A stretch of DNA of 64,000 nucleotides from Brachycybe producta (GCA_036925085.1 JAUPFP010000005.1:3570501-3634500), one strand, 5' to 3'. Numbered from the stretch's first letter, positions 34,080 to 46,125 are shown. Made by a program: numbers and translations. Notes: generated by a model from the letters alone, not told the origin.

Positions 34080-34966
34080 TTCTTATGAGTTGGTCAAGAG
34101 GGACGAGAGGATGCCATCGAAAGTCGCAAACATCTGTTTAGAATGTTTGCAAGAATAAAATTTTGTTGGTTGTTTTATTATTTATCATTTCAAATCCATA
34201 ACTTTTTGTTTTACAGTTAATTTAAAACAGATTTTAAATTTTGACAAAGTTTAAAAGACTACAGAAATGGAATCATTTTGAAAAAGTTGAAAAGAAACTT
34301 TTTTGTTGGTCTTATTTTTGTTTCCTTGAAAAATCGGAAACGAGTGACAAGACTTTTAAAAAAAAACTCTTCTATACGAGCGTATTTCATCTATTTCTGC
34401 ATTGAAATAGTTCATTTTGAACGATATCTTACTTAAAATAGAATTCATTTAATTTCAAGTACCCTTCTAAAAACTTTACAAAACTTTGTATTTGCAAATT
34501 CTTATTCAAAATAATTAATCAGTAATTTAATGAGTACAATTTTGAATAATGAAGATTCTAAATAAATTAATTAATTTAAATATTTTAAAGAACAACTCTG
34601 ATTTTTTGCAGCATTTTACAAAGGAACTTTTTAAAGCAGATTTCAGGAATTTTATATATTAAAAAAAAACTAGAAAAGCTGACATTTTGAAAATAAATAA
34701 TGACTCAAATTGTAAAAAAAAAAAATTTCAAGTTGCACTTTTATTTTACGGCTTTTCAAAGTGAAACCTGCGACTAAAAATCAATGGAATGGGTATTAGA
34801 ATTGGAATCGGAATTTAATCGATAATTTTTTCCCATGTATCAGAATTGGTGGTATCGAAAATATTTTCTGAAAAAAAGTAAATTACAATTATTGGAATCG
34901 GTATTCCCAAAAAATATTGGAAATCGAAATCGAAAATATTCAATTTATTGGTCTATTGGAATCGAA

Positions 34967-34969
<3 letters not shown>

Positions 34970-35049
<80 letters not shown>
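34970..35049. repeat. (TA)n microsatellite
   Basis: About 80 bp of pure TA, preceded by GAATCGAAAT/GGAATCGG hexamer-like repeats (34800-34965) resembling the arms of hAT-type elements. No matching right end was found. Confidence 0.95.
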
Positions 35050-35050
<1 letters not shown>

Positions 35051-35791
35051 TGCTAAAAAAAATTATTTAAAAAAAAAAATTGTCGAAATAAAATTATGCT
35101 TATGTGATTCATTTTACTCTTCTAGTTTCTAAAACGCCTTATAACAAATATAGTTTTAACTGCATTGTTTTCTGCAATTGGCGGCCATTGTTGTTAAATG
35201 TAGGACTTCTCTGACAATGTATGGACGCTTATAAGTTTTTTTTTTTTTAAAAAGTAATATCAGGCGGCGCTTTTGGTTTATATCTAGTTAGGCAACTAAG
35301 ACCCTAGTTAGACCTACCTTCCCTGGTTTTTTTGGTTTTTTTTTTAAGGTTAGGATTCGCAAAGATTCAAAAAACGAAGATTCGAGTTTTTTGAATAGCC
35401 CATCCCTACTTTCTACCTATAACTTTCTAATTTCTTTTAACGCGCATCCATCCTATCATTGCTTTGCTTTCACGTTGTGTCTATAAAAAGGCTTCAATTT
35501 GGTCTCTCTTTTTTGTTTTATTCGAACTGGGATAAAGCCGAACCACGGGGGCATCGTCGCAATGTTGATTGAAAAAAAAGTTTAGATAAAATTGTAAAAA
35601 ATAAACAAGAAACATGTTCAGTAATTACAATGAGCACGCGTTTATATTAATTAAATCATCATCATCATATTTTGAATCGTAGATTGCAAAAGGAATTACA
35701 TTTTTTTTTAAAAAAAAATGTGAAAAGTCTTTTAGTTTTCGAAACGTGTTTTTTCACGTGGCAATAATATCTTAATCGTATCTATTCATAT

Positions 35792-36272
35792 CAGGATTGG
35801 CAAAGTTTTTCCCAAGGGTGGTATTTACCGGATATTACCACGGTATTTATACCTTCTGAGAATAATGGCTTTTTTCCCCCCCCCCCCCCCAGTTTTAGAC
35901 AATTTCAATTTTTGAAGCCATTTTTTTCTTTTCCTCATACAGTCTGCATGTATGCTTTTGCGTTTACACTTTCTTTCCGTATACAGTTAATTTTCCACCG
36001 TCCATCGCGATGTTTTTCAAATTGATCAATGTGATCATGAATAAGATCTATTGGTCTCCCACTCCTAGTTGTCATTTGACTATAGTGAGACAATGCATCC
36101 TAAGATAATATTAACAATAGCTTATAGTAGGCCTACTATAGATGAAAAGAGCATAATACTAGTTTCCCCCCCCCCCCCCGGTTTTAGTGGTAAAAATCGG
36201 TTGTATAACTGGTATTTACCAGTGCCCTGTCCTTTCCTGGTTTTTTTTTTCCAGGGATTTTACCAACTCTTG
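35792..36272. mobile_element. hAT-type element with 8-bp TSD (ATTCATAT)
   Basis: The ends CAGGATTGGCAAAGTTTTTC and CCAGGGATTTTACCAACTC (then TTG) are imperfectly inverted. ATTCATAT is duplicated exactly (35784-35791 and 36273-36280). GGTATTTACC motifs recur on both sides inside the element. Confidence 0.88.
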
Positions 36273-36972
36273 ATTCATATACATGTCAGTGTATATAGAA
36301 ATAACTATTTGGAGACGTGAGTTTATAACTAACTATGAAACAGACTGTATGAGAGGCCAGTGTGGAACTTGGGCCCAAATATTCTGTTTTTCTAAACCCC
36401 CCCCCCCCCCCTAGAGGATTCATGTAAGGACTATGAATTTGATTGTTACCTAATCTATTTACCTAATATTAATTTATTAGGGTCTAATATTGTCAAATCT
36501 GCAGAGATGGTATGCAGTTGCTTCTGAGCCTCTATAATAGCGACCACGTTCGGGTCCTATATGTAAAAACAAAAGTCACTTTTATAGCCTCTCTATACAA
36601 AACACAAGACACTTATTTGTCACTGTGTCATGCAGTATATAGTTTTCTAACCTTGTGACAGAATATAGAAAAAAAAAAGAGGGACAATTTGGAGCGCCCC
36701 TCCCCCATATGAAGTTGTTTTGCAAAGTTATAAGGTTTTTTTTTAATGGTTCCTTTGACAAATTTTGCATATATACATAAGATACGATCAAGGGTGTTGA
36801 AATGGGTGGTAGGCTTCTAATACAGATGGAATTGTGGGGGTGATGGGGAAGGTTGTTGGAGAGAACAAAAAAAAAAAAGGGTGTTGTTCATCAATTGTGT
36901 GAAGAAGGATTAGTTTGGCAAACGTATCATCTCCATGCACCTATTTATATTTGGTATATCCTCGATGCAAAA

Positions 36973-37028
36973 GGCTAAACTTGCAACACCTGTAGTCGTA
37001 CACGACTACAGGTGTTGCAAGTTTAGCC
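36973..37028. repeat. Perfect 27-bp-arm hairpin in Irx intron 1
   Basis: GGCTAAACTTGCAACACC... and its exact reverse complement are separated by only two bases. No related copy is obvious elsewhere in the window. Confidence 0.95.
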
Positions 37029-37785
37029 GTTTTCAGGCCAACTTAATAATTTTTAAAGCCACTCTTTTTTTTTTTAAAAAAAACTTGTTCAGGTTGTCAC
37101 AGCTATAGCCTCTCAAGAAGGGCTTTTTGGACAACTTTAAACTTTTGATCAACTTGTGGGAACTGCAAAAAAATTTGACCGTGTCTCATTTGCACGTGAA
37201 ACTCTGCATGAATGCCTATATATATACTATGTAAGCTCTTAAGCCTTAAGCAATATGTATATATAAAGGACAGGCGTATGAACTGTTTTTGTACGAGAAA
37301 TAGAGGGGCAAGAAGTTCCAGAAATTGTCGTTATTGATATAAACGAATAACGACAATTTATGGAACTTGTTGCCCTCAGAAAGATCTTCTTCGAAAGTGG
37401 GCCACTGAGCCCCATGAGACCCCTTTTATCCATGCTATATATAACGTTTCTCTGCCAATAACACTGTGATTAACTTGGCTGTAAACACTTGAGACACCTT
37501 AGGCCTATATATTTATTTTAACTTTTGCATGTCTGTAATATTAAAATATGAAGGGTCCCGATGGGCGAAAATATGGTCCTTAAAGAGATTACAAGCTCAG
37601 ATGCGCGTTTTTCAAAAAAAAAAAAAAAAAAGGCACCGAGGTACAGGCCCACCTATATTCAGACAACTGTCTCTTATGCCTAATGCGCCTCTTGAGAGCG
37701 TTGAATGTAGAGAGATGCCCTTATAAAGTTTAATATATTTCCCCATTTAAAAATAAAATATAAATGCCAAATAAAAAATTACTAC

Positions 37786-37830
37786 CTGAGATGCAGGGTG
37801 ATAAGGATATCCAAATTGCGCATACGACAT
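37786..37830 (-). CDS. Irx: Irx coding exon 1: start codon
   Basis: This 45-nt coding part encodes MSYAQFGYPYHPASQ, matching the MSYPQ(F)GYPY start common to Iroquois proteins, and ends at a CAG/GTAGTA donor in phase 0. A TAA lies in frame 12 nt upstream of the ATG, so no longer N-terminus is possible on this exon. The length is too short for ordinary ORF calling; it was found from the family's known N-terminus. The 5' UTR extent is unknown. Confidence 0.88.
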
Positions 37831-40191
37831 TTCTGGATTTTAGGACCTAAACATGCAGTAGTCTATATAGGGAAGAGGGGATTATAGCCGTTAACAGATG
37901 CCGCATTTAAGCCGTGTATAAATCCACCGTAGAAAAAAAAAATAAGTTTAGAATAATCGGGGGTTTCAGACGGCAAAAGTCACACTCTCTCTCTGGCGAC
38001 GGCCGACGAAAACAATGTTTACATAGATTAAGAGCGCTTAGCACAGATGCATCAACCATACGTGAACGGCCGGCACAACCACTATAGGAAAGAAGAGAAG
38101 AGAAAAAAGTCCGACTGTTTCAAAAGTTGATGCCGTATCTCAAGTAGACGTAAACGGTTAAAATTAAAACGAAATCAACGGACTAGTTAGAAAAAATAAA
38201 CCAATGTATATTATATATATATATATATATTTTTAACGGTACAAGTACATTGAAAAATCCACGGCGTTAATGTTGTAAAGCCACGGCATTCAGTGATAAC
38301 GATCCCCGCGTGCGCTATCAGTTATCGCGTACACATGATAACAACCAAAAAAAAAGAAAAAGTCCAACACACACACACTCACGTGTCCAGTAACTTGACC
38401 ACGGGTGGGACGGAAGGAAAGGGGGCAAAAAGAAGGGGGTTGAGGGTTAAAAAAAAAAACAGATGATGAAACTCTTGTGACCCCTCCCTTTTTAACAGTT
38501 CAATAAAACAGTGATTCAAATGTTATCCAACTTTTTCTCCTGCTGCTGCTGCTCCTCCTGCTGTATAACAATTTGTATACACTCTCTCTCTCTCTCTCTT
38601 ATGTGTGTATATCGATTGAGTATGTTTACTTAGCGGGGGCCTTCACAAAAGCTGACCGGACTCTGAATAGGTTTTGACCGCATGGTTCATCCACATACTT
38701 TTTTTCCCCCCACCCTTCCTTTTTTGGCGCTCAAGCTTTAACACTATTATAAGCCTTACACATAGCCTACACGCATATTATTTTTGCAGAAAAAAAAAAA
38801 AAACATTAGCCAAGCTTCAGGTCAATGATGAAAACCAAAGGAAGAGATAAACCAATAGAATAGCGCTATAAACTTAGTGACTAGTTATTTGTAAAAGGGA
38901 TGATAATTGGCCGAGGGAGTGGAGAGGAAGGACGTCGTCCATTTCAATGGGTTTTATATATATATATATATGTCTATGGCCACGGCCATCACCTGCTTAT
39001 TGATGGGCATTTTCATTTATATACACTGTATATAATGCTCCTCCTCTTTCGATCGGAAAAAAAAAACAAACAAACAGATGCTTCTTACGTTTATACGTGA
39101 CGTAGTATAAATATTATAAGATCACGTTACGTGGTGGACATACGAATTAAATTTTCCCGCGCTTTTTTTTAAATTTATTTTGCGCGCAACATTGCATCTT
39201 ATGCCAGTTCCACACGATGTGCATGTTTGGCACATATTATTCTTTACATTGAATCCTTTGTATAAAGTTCCAACACGGAAGAAAAAAAACTTTATAAATG
39301 AATTCGTATCCAGATGAGGGCTCAAGATTTAATTATGGTGGTTGAATAGATATTTTTTTTTCCCCACAATGGCGTAACTAGATTTTGGCGCCCAGGAGCA
39401 AAAAAAAGCCCATGACTTCAGCCACTTCAGTGAGGCGCACCATCCGAGGGTTTGCAAAAGCAAAATATATATTTATTCAGCCACCTCTTATGTGACAAGT
39501 GCACACATCGTGCAAACCCGCCTAATCGATATTAAAAACATATGAAAAACAGGTGTTGTTGGTTGTTGTTAGTTTTTATTTTGTCTGTTCTAAACAAAAA
39601 AAAAACATAATAGGTACTTGTACGGGACCTACTTTGGCGTCTGTGTGTATGCATATAGGCTTACGCGTATACGTACACGTGGTTTTGTTCTCACCGTATA
39701 TATAAACAAACAATCTGTAACAGGATTACAGAGCAAAAATAAAAAGTGTAGACCACCTGTAATTTATTACTTATTGCGGACAAATAATATTATTCAGATG
39801 CGTATACAGCACGAAAACATACACATTTGAATATGAATCAAATATACAATGATCAAAAGTGCACTATATTATGGTACGTTTCCACTCATATAAGTCTGTA
39901 TAGATCTACAGGAGTCTGCAACATAACCTTGACCTTAACTTTTAACAAAAAAAATATTGCAAAAGCAATTAAAATGTTTATGTGCTAATGTTGCAATATT
40001 GCTCGCTTCAAGTTTAAAAACTTATTTATTCATAAATAAAATTTAAAAACTCAGTGTGTAGCATACATAGAGAAGAAAAAGAACTCGCATATACCCCCCC
40101 CCCCCCCCCCACACACACACACAAGTGACACACATACAAATTTGATGACTTCACTAAAATATGCATTTGATTATGGTTGCAACATGTTGCC
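37831..40191. other. Irx upstream region
   Basis: This is the region 5' of the Irx start on the minus strand, presumably with its promoter. It includes several simple repeats ((CT)n near 38580-38600) and, at about 40100, a poly-C/CA run. A TATATAG string lies about 35 nt upstream of the ATG, but no transcription start can be fixed. Confidence 0.5.
38290..38361. promoter_or_regulatory. Possible GATA-type motif cluster upstream of Irx
   Basis: Three WGATAR matches (TGATAA at 38294, CTATCA at 38315, TGATAA at 38356) lie within 70 bp around a GC-rich GCGTGCGC segment, about 460-530 bp upstream of the Irx ATG. The motif is short and the DNA AT-rich, so this is only suggestive. Confidence 0.25.
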
Positions 40192-40672
40192 TAAAGCCGC
40201 TATTACACTAGCAACTTTTAATGCAATAAAATGTGCAATGCGACATGCAACACCCTTGTTTATAGTGTGCAAATATGACATGCAACTGAATAAAACTTTT
40301 CTTTTAACTAGTGTCAAACTCAGTCTCATTGAGTTGCACATGTTCAACTCTGAGAGACTTTTCAAGAAAACTTTCTGACAAACAACCAATCAGGCTTTTT
40401 GCCAGAAATGACATCAGACCTTTGAATGAATTTCCGGTTTTATGACTTCCGGTTTAAGAACTTCCTGTTAGTATAATGGTATCCGGAAATTAATTTCTGC
40501 CTGTTGTCTGGATGCCATTTTATTTTTCAAAGAAGTTTTAAAAAATTGATTGCAACTAGGTTGTATATAGTGTGATATAGAAGTTTATTACAAAGTTCTA
40601 GTTGCAAGTCACATCACAGGTTGCATTGCAAGTTGAATTGCATTGGCGGTTGCTAGTGTGTTAGGGGCTTTA
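40192..40672. mobile_element. TTACACTAGCAAC-end MITE, copy 2
   Basis: The left end TAAAGCCGCTATTACACTAG and right end CTAGTGTGTTAGGGGCTTTA are inverted. Internal blocks match the copy at 7360. Full-length, about 480 bp. Confidence 0.88.
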
Positions 40673-41679
40673 GACCATGGATAGAGGTAGACGGAGCACT
40701 TGCAATAAATATTGGGACCAACATGACACGAGGTACTTGTCACGTGACTGTGGGAAAAACTCTCAATGTGAAACATGACATTCCTGGGATAAACTGCTGA
40801 GTCATCTTGGATCCACTGTTTTTCTTAGCAGCTCCTGTATGGTTCATGTAACGTATAGGGGTAGCCGGAACGTGACTCATATTCCGTCTACCCCTATACA
40901 TGGCCTAAGCATGTTGCTGTGGAAATGCACAAAATCATCTGGACTCAATGACTCACGTATATTTTGATGAAATTTTTTACAGACTAATGAGTCTGAGTGG
41001 AAACAAGGACTTAACGGGCAGTACAAGTCCAGATTGTCCCCATGTTTCTTTTTCTGGGAGGAATCGAAACGTTTTTTTGTGCAGAATAGGCAGACCAGAA
41101 CAGAGGGAGTCAGGTGGGCCACTTGGCATGTATCTACGATTTTTAGCGGGTCTACTTCTCCTCGTATTAAGTAAAGCTGTACCTAGAGCTCAATAAAACT
41201 TTTGAAATGATGGTTTTCAGAAGTTTTTTTTTCTAAAAAGGTGTCATTTTCAGAAGTTTCTACATGTATTGTAAACGCTATGCTTTTTACAGGGCAATTT
41301 GCTTGTCATGAATATGAATATGTATTGTTGTGCAAGTCATAACGTTGTAACAGCCAATAGCAATTTGAGTGGCAATCTGGCCAGTTACTTAGTGACTATA
41401 ATTATAATGAGGTTGTAAATGCCACTATAGTGTCACTATAGTGACAACTTGTCAGCATAGGTTGCATGTTGGCATTTACAACGTTTTAGAAGTGAAGTTT
41501 AAATTTTTTTTTAAAAAAATATTCTACTTACTGATTAATAATTTTTAATATATTTAATACATTTAAATTTTGGCATCTACAACGTTTTGGAAATGCATGC
41601 TTCATTTATAGCAAGATTCGATGTAAGAAATGAGACAAATGTTGCTGTGAATTTTGTCAGTGACTCAGTGTGTGTATAC

Positions 41680-42212
41680 CAGCATATTGGATTTGGGATT
41701 TGATTTGGATTTTGAACAAATGTAGCAGATTTGGATTTCTATGTAATGTAAATGATAGGATTTGGATTTATTCTGTTTTAATAATTTGGATTTGTTAGTT
41801 TTATATATTTTGTGGCTTTGTGCTGTGCACAAAATTTACAAAATTACAAGACATTGCACAAAAAGTAGTTTGCATTCCTGTCTCATCTGGAAATGTGGTA
41901 ATGGCGTTTTCAAATGTGGTAAGGGCGTTTTCATCGGCTGGGAATATACTTAGTGAACAATGGACAAATTTAAAACCAAAAATATTTGAAAAACTGCTGT
42001 TCATTAAGAATAATTATGGTTACCTATAGGAAAACAAATGTAGTAAAAAATGATGACAAATAAAAAATGACTGGATTTTGATTTTGATTTGGATGATAAA
42101 TGTTATGTTTGGATTTGGATTTACGGAACTGTGTGAATGTGGGATTTGGATTTGTCCAATGATGATTTGGATTTGATTCGATCAGGTTAAATTCACCAAA
42201 TCCAATACCCTG
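41680..42212. mobile_element. hAT-type element with 8-bp TSD (GTGTATAC)
   Basis: The ends CAGCATATTGGATTTGG and CCAAATCCAATACCCTG are inverted, and GTGTATAC is duplicated (41672-41679 and 42213-42220). GGATTTGGATTT hexamer repeats crowd both subterminal regions. The open frames inside are not conserved and no transposase is seen. Confidence 0.93.
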
Positions 42213-42429
42213 GTGTATACTATCGATGTTCACGAAATTTTGACAAGTAATGTAGTACAAGACAGTTATCACAATAGTAATATTATAATTTATTGCAGGA
42301 AATAAGGCAATGAAGCCTATGTGCATCCTTGCTAAAAATTGCATGATTATGTATAGGTAATAATTGCAAAACATATAAACGAAATTGAAAAATGGACAGC
42401 AACTTATCATCCCAGACTTTGCTTAAGGG

Positions 42430-42622
42430 GCTGGGATCGCACTCCTATAGGATCGTCCTCGATGAACCACTGGGTGGCGTCGGTCCACGGCTGACCCATC
42501 TTGTTGCATTGTGCTACCTCGCTGCGGCTTCGTCGTTCGTTGCCGATTTGCCGAGAGAGACTCCGTGGTTGATCCGACGCCACTCAGTGGTTCACCGAGG
42601 GTGCTACGAGTGCGATCCCAGC
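42430..42622. mobile_element. Inverted-repeat element (GCTGGGATCGCACTC ends)
   Basis: A 15-bp perfect terminal repeat extends imperfectly through GATGAACCACTGGGTGGCGTC on the left (GGTGAACCACTGAGTGGCGTC on the right). It is GC-rich against the AT-rich surroundings, and its open frames on both strands reflect the inverted structure. Confidence 0.85.
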
Positions 42623-42699
42623 TTCCGAAGCTCAGTATAGTACAGTAAGTTGCCTTCCAGTTTGAAATATGTTTCGAACCGTATGTTCGACCGTTACGG

Positions 42700-42838
42700 T
42701 GATTAGGCAAAAAAAAATTAGAATTGTGCCATTTACTCTTGTCTGATAAAAGAGATAATATGACAAAATGACACAATTCTAAATTTTTCCTCAAATTCTA
42801 TGACGTCAGAAACTTCGTCTTAAGATGAGGCAGGTATA
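42700..42838. mobile_element. Partial copy of the 20239-type MITE
   Basis: It has AATTGTGCCATTTACTCTTG, TGACGTCAGAAACTTCGTC and the right end GATGAGGCAGGTATA, matching the right arm at 20575-20626. The left end is missing. Confidence 0.65.
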
Positions 42839-43557
42839 TCAACTCGAAATTCCCTTTACATTATTGCAGTCACTATTTCCAAATGCAGAGTGACGTTTTG
42901 ACTTTGAAAGTGAGCTTCATTCTAATTATGGTATATCTTATGTATATCTGCTTCTTATATGATTTATATCTAACATCATATTAGTAACACACATGTGAAA
43001 TTGCATGCATCATATATTTGGACAGTGTTTTTTTTTTCTTCTTTCAGCGTCATCAATTAGGAACTTTTAAAGTACTTTATATAGGGATTTATTCTGAGTT
43101 GTGATCATTTGGTTCACTGAAAAATGAGCTTCATTTTGAACTCTTTCAAATGAACCCTCACGCAATTAGGATCACATAATTCTCTGTAGAATTTATGTTG
43201 TTATTTTACATTTTTTAAGTTTTCATCATCAAATATTGGCTTTATTGAGTCATTTATGATTGGTTTATTACGAATGATATAATAATAAATGAAATATGGA
43301 CGTATTTTTTATGTGTGTTGAATTTTAGGGTTGATTTTAGGTATAATCTACAACGATTGTGGACTGTTAGGACAGATGCGATTTGTGACAACTGACAAGT
43401 TGATCGATCCACAGTATACTGTAATTTATATTTTGTCCTATTTGTAGGTCTACTTCGAAGAAAAGTATGCTTTTATATGATTCTCTTTTTATGAAAGCCG
43501 CCAACGCTCACTACAGCCACCCCGGGTAACCTTTTAATTTCTATTAAGACGTGTATT

Positions 43558-43761
43558 ATGTTACTGTCAATCTGCGGAATTAGTCAATCTGCAGATTGCC
43601 TAGGAAATCTGCAAAACAACCAACCTGCTATAGTGAATCTGCAAAATATACAACGCCTAAAATGTATTGAATTTTGCAGATTCACTATAGCAGGTTGGTT
43701 AGTTTGGCAGATCGCCTAGGCAATCTGCAGATTGACTGATTCCGCAGATTGACAGTAACAT
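43558..43761. mobile_element. Long near-perfect palindrome (TATGTTACTGTCAATCTG ends)
   Basis: Arms of about 90-95 bp pair almost completely around a short centre near 43660. AATCTGCAGATTG and CTGCAAAA motifs are repeated inside each arm. No coding potential. Probably a fold-back MITE; its low divergence between arms suggests recent origin or conversion. Confidence 0.9.
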
Positions 43762-44115
43762 ATACATTTCATACGCGGCCTTTTTTGCGCTCATATGGCG
43801 TGGCGACATTACGCGCCACTATATATGCTTATGCAATAGAAATTGCATTACTTCGGACACACCAGGTGACAGTACTATTTTTTTATGTCACTCATGTCTC
43901 CATATAAGGCCTAAATATATAGAGTTGTGTGTTTCTAATATTATGCATTTTGCTCTTAGTCACATTTCATTCGTATGAATGTGTATATGTGTGTGTCACA
44001 GTGCGTGTTTCAAATATGTTGTTGGCAATGACACTGTTTGTAGACTTTGCATACTGTATTAGCTTTTTTTTTCTCTTAATCAGAACACTACATTATTTTC
44101 AAATTTGAGTGAAGT

Positions 44116-44218
44116 TTAAGATGGATTTATGAACAGCTGATTTTCGAACTCTGCTTATTTCGTGTTACAGGAACAAAATTAAGAGAAACAAGAAAGTCTT
44201 TTAGAAACTAGAAGTGTA
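44116..44218. repeat. AGAAACTAGAAG-ended repeat, left piece
   Basis: AAGATGGATTTATGAACAGC through GTCTTTTAGAAACTAGAAG matches 51363-51470 and 21295-21375. Together with 45090-45200 it may be the ends of one element split by later insertions (44219-45077). Confidence 0.6.
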
Positions 44219-44730
44219 ACGTTAGTTTTTAAAATACGCAGTCGCGTGGCAATATGTTTATTTTTCATATTTAAAGTTGTCCAATTTTAAGTTTTCAAAA
44301 TGTAATGTGCACCTTAAATATATGCTGATCGAGTGATAGAATGACAAAAAATTGGTAAGTGCGGTTCTATTTTTAGAAACTATTTCAAAATCGCAAATTT
44401 CTAACTCTTAGGTTAAAACTCCATTGAGTACGTGTTCGTAAATACTAAAACATCCATTAAATTTGCTCGTAAAAATACCTAAAAATAATTTTTAAAAAAC
44501 CACAAGTAAACCACAGTGAAGCCAACACATTGGTGCACGTGTTGATTTTTTTTTTCTGGTTTTTTAAATTTATTTTACAAGCATTTTAATGGATGTTTTT
44601 TTCTTCTTACGAGCGCGTACATAATTGAATTTAACATAAGAGTTAAAAATTCGCGATTTTGAAATAGTTTTTTTAAAAATAGAACCGCACTTGCCAATTT
44701 TTTGTCATTCTATCACTAGATGAACATAAA
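44219..44730. repeat. Fold-back element, copy 2
   Basis: Arms match the element at 1028-1610, including TGGCAATATGTTTATTTTTC and AAAAATTGGTAAGTGCGGTT on the left, and the inverted series on the right. The outermost right arm is truncated. Confidence 0.8.
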
Positions 44731-44775
44731 AAAAACTTTTTATAAACCAAACTTTACAAAAATATCATTTGCTAA

Positions 44776-45077
44776 TATCTTGTACACACATGAGTTAAAT
44801 GAAGTCCAATAAAATGTGTTTAGGTGAATGATACGGAATCCAGTTAAGGACATGAGAACCAAATAAAAATTGACTTCATTATTAATATTTTAAATTGAAA
44901 TACTAAATCAATATTTTGCCAATAGTTTCTATATTATATTTAAGTATTAACTCAATATTTTGAGATTATTAACTGAATAAATTGAACGCGACATATTGTT
45001 TGTTTGTCCTTTACAGGGCTCCTGTAGAACGCATTTATTATTTAAATACATTTAAATTATCAGGTGTGTACTAGGTA
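44776..45077. mobile_element. TACCTAGTACACAC MITE, copy 2 (inverted)
   Basis: The reverse orientation of 30198 and 45513. It starts TATCTTGTACACAC and ends GTGTGTACTAGGTA followed by TA. About 302 bp. Confidence 0.88.
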
Positions 45078-45089
45078 TAAGCGTCGTCT

Positions 45090-45200
45090 ACTTAAAGTTT
45101 GTTCATTTTCAAACTCACATAAAAAGCTTATTTTTGAAAGATATCAACATGAAATTATCTTTAATTAACTAAGCTAACCTACTAGTTTCTAAAACACAGT
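45090..45200. repeat. AGAAACTAGAAG-family repeat, right piece
   Basis: CTTAAAGTTTGTTCATTTTC ... ACTAGTTTCTAAAACAC corresponds to 51525-51640. It is probably the right end of the element begun at 44116. Confidence 0.6.
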
Positions 45201-45512
45201 CCAGTTTCTCTTTATTTTGCATTTGAAAGAGGTCTATTGTAAATCTATTAAGAAAGTCAAATTCTTGTTCGGAAGATTTTTCTCAATGAATTCAATAATT
45301 TCCCCAAACTTCAATGTTTTTTTTTTTAAATTGAAACGTTGCTAATTAGTATAGCAATCAGAAAAATGCGTTTTTCATTTAAAGAACCTTCTTAGAGGCT
45401 GCAGTTTATTCTGAGCAATAAAAGTTTTAGATATTATCTTGGTCTTTTAGACTTTGAATTTATCCTCTGACAAGGTTTTTCGACTGTAAAACTCATTTTT
45501 CTAGTTGCCTTA

Positions 45513-45813
45513 TACCTAGTACACACCTGATAATTTAAATGCATTTAAATAATAAACTTGTTCTACAGAGCCCTGTGAAGGACAAGCAAACAATATGTCA
45601 AATTCAATTTATTTAGTTAATAATCTGAAAATATTGAGTTAATACTTAAATATAATATATAAACTATTGCCAAAATATTGATTTCGTATTTCAATTTAAA
45701 ATATTAATAATAAAGTCAATTTTTATTTGGTGTTTGTGTCCTTAACTGGATTCCGTATAATTCACCTAAACACATTTAATTTTAATTCATTTAACTCGTG
45801 TGTGTACAAGGTA
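45513..45813. mobile_element. TACCTAGTACACAC MITE, copy 3
   Basis: The ends TACCTAGTACACACC and GTGTGTACAAGGTA are flanked by TA on each side, consistent with a TA target. It lies 436 bp from the inverted copy 2, so the pair could form a stem. Confidence 0.9.
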
Positions 45814-46125
45814 TAACTAATTAGTAATTTTCATTTAAAAAAATGGATTGTAAAAAAAACGCCGCGAATTTCAAACTGTTTTAACTACTTATAGTTAATT
45901 ATTTTTCAAAAATTAAACGGATGTTGTTAGATATAATTTTTTTTTTTAAAAATAAATATTGCACAGTAGGAAATATGTTCATATTATATCCTGTGAATAA
46001 TAAAATTGTTTTCCATCATTAATAATTTAGGCAGAACGTGTCATTCATTAGTTTTGAGTTCCACATGAAATAGTATAAAGACAGTGGCGCCAGACTTCCT
46101 TTTTTTTAAATTTACTGTAGAATGC

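Larger units (their letters stand above)
24273..37785 (-). other. Irx intron 1 (13.5 kb)
   Basis: The donor is GTAGTA at 37785. This large first intron holds four palindromic or MITE elements, three hAT elements, a palindromic minisatellite and microsatellites. The stretches 24273-25490, 26059-27530, 29100-30197 and 37029-37785 are AT-rich without a recognisable feature. Enhancers are plausible for an Irx locus but cannot be seen without comparison. Confidence 0.85.
2211..37830 (-). other. Irx: Irx gene span (coding exons 1-5 with introns)
   Basis: This is the whole Iroquois homeobox transcription unit as far as its coding part goes. Exon phases agree at every junction: exon 1 ends in phase 0, exon 2 in phase 0, exon 3 in phase 2, exon 4 in phase 1, and exon 5 closes the frame. 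Introns are about 13.5 kb, 366 bp, 8.6 kb and 11.4 kb. Predicted protein: about 552 residues, with the homeodomain near residues 141-203, an acidic tract at 206-243 and the IRO box near 353-364. Vertebrate IRX proteins are roughly 480-560 residues. The large introns are packed with transposable elements, and the last one hosts the tRNA-iMet array. Confidence 0.93.

Noticed and set aside
39360-39420. Possible hAT end (ATGGCGTAACTAGATTTTGG)
   Set aside because: Only one end is visible and no 8-bp duplication could be paired, so it was not annotated as an element.
42392-42794. GC-rich ORFs on both strands near 42.4-42.8 kb
   Set aside because: They coincide with an inverted-repeat element (42430-42622), so the similarity between strands is structural, and no family is recognised.
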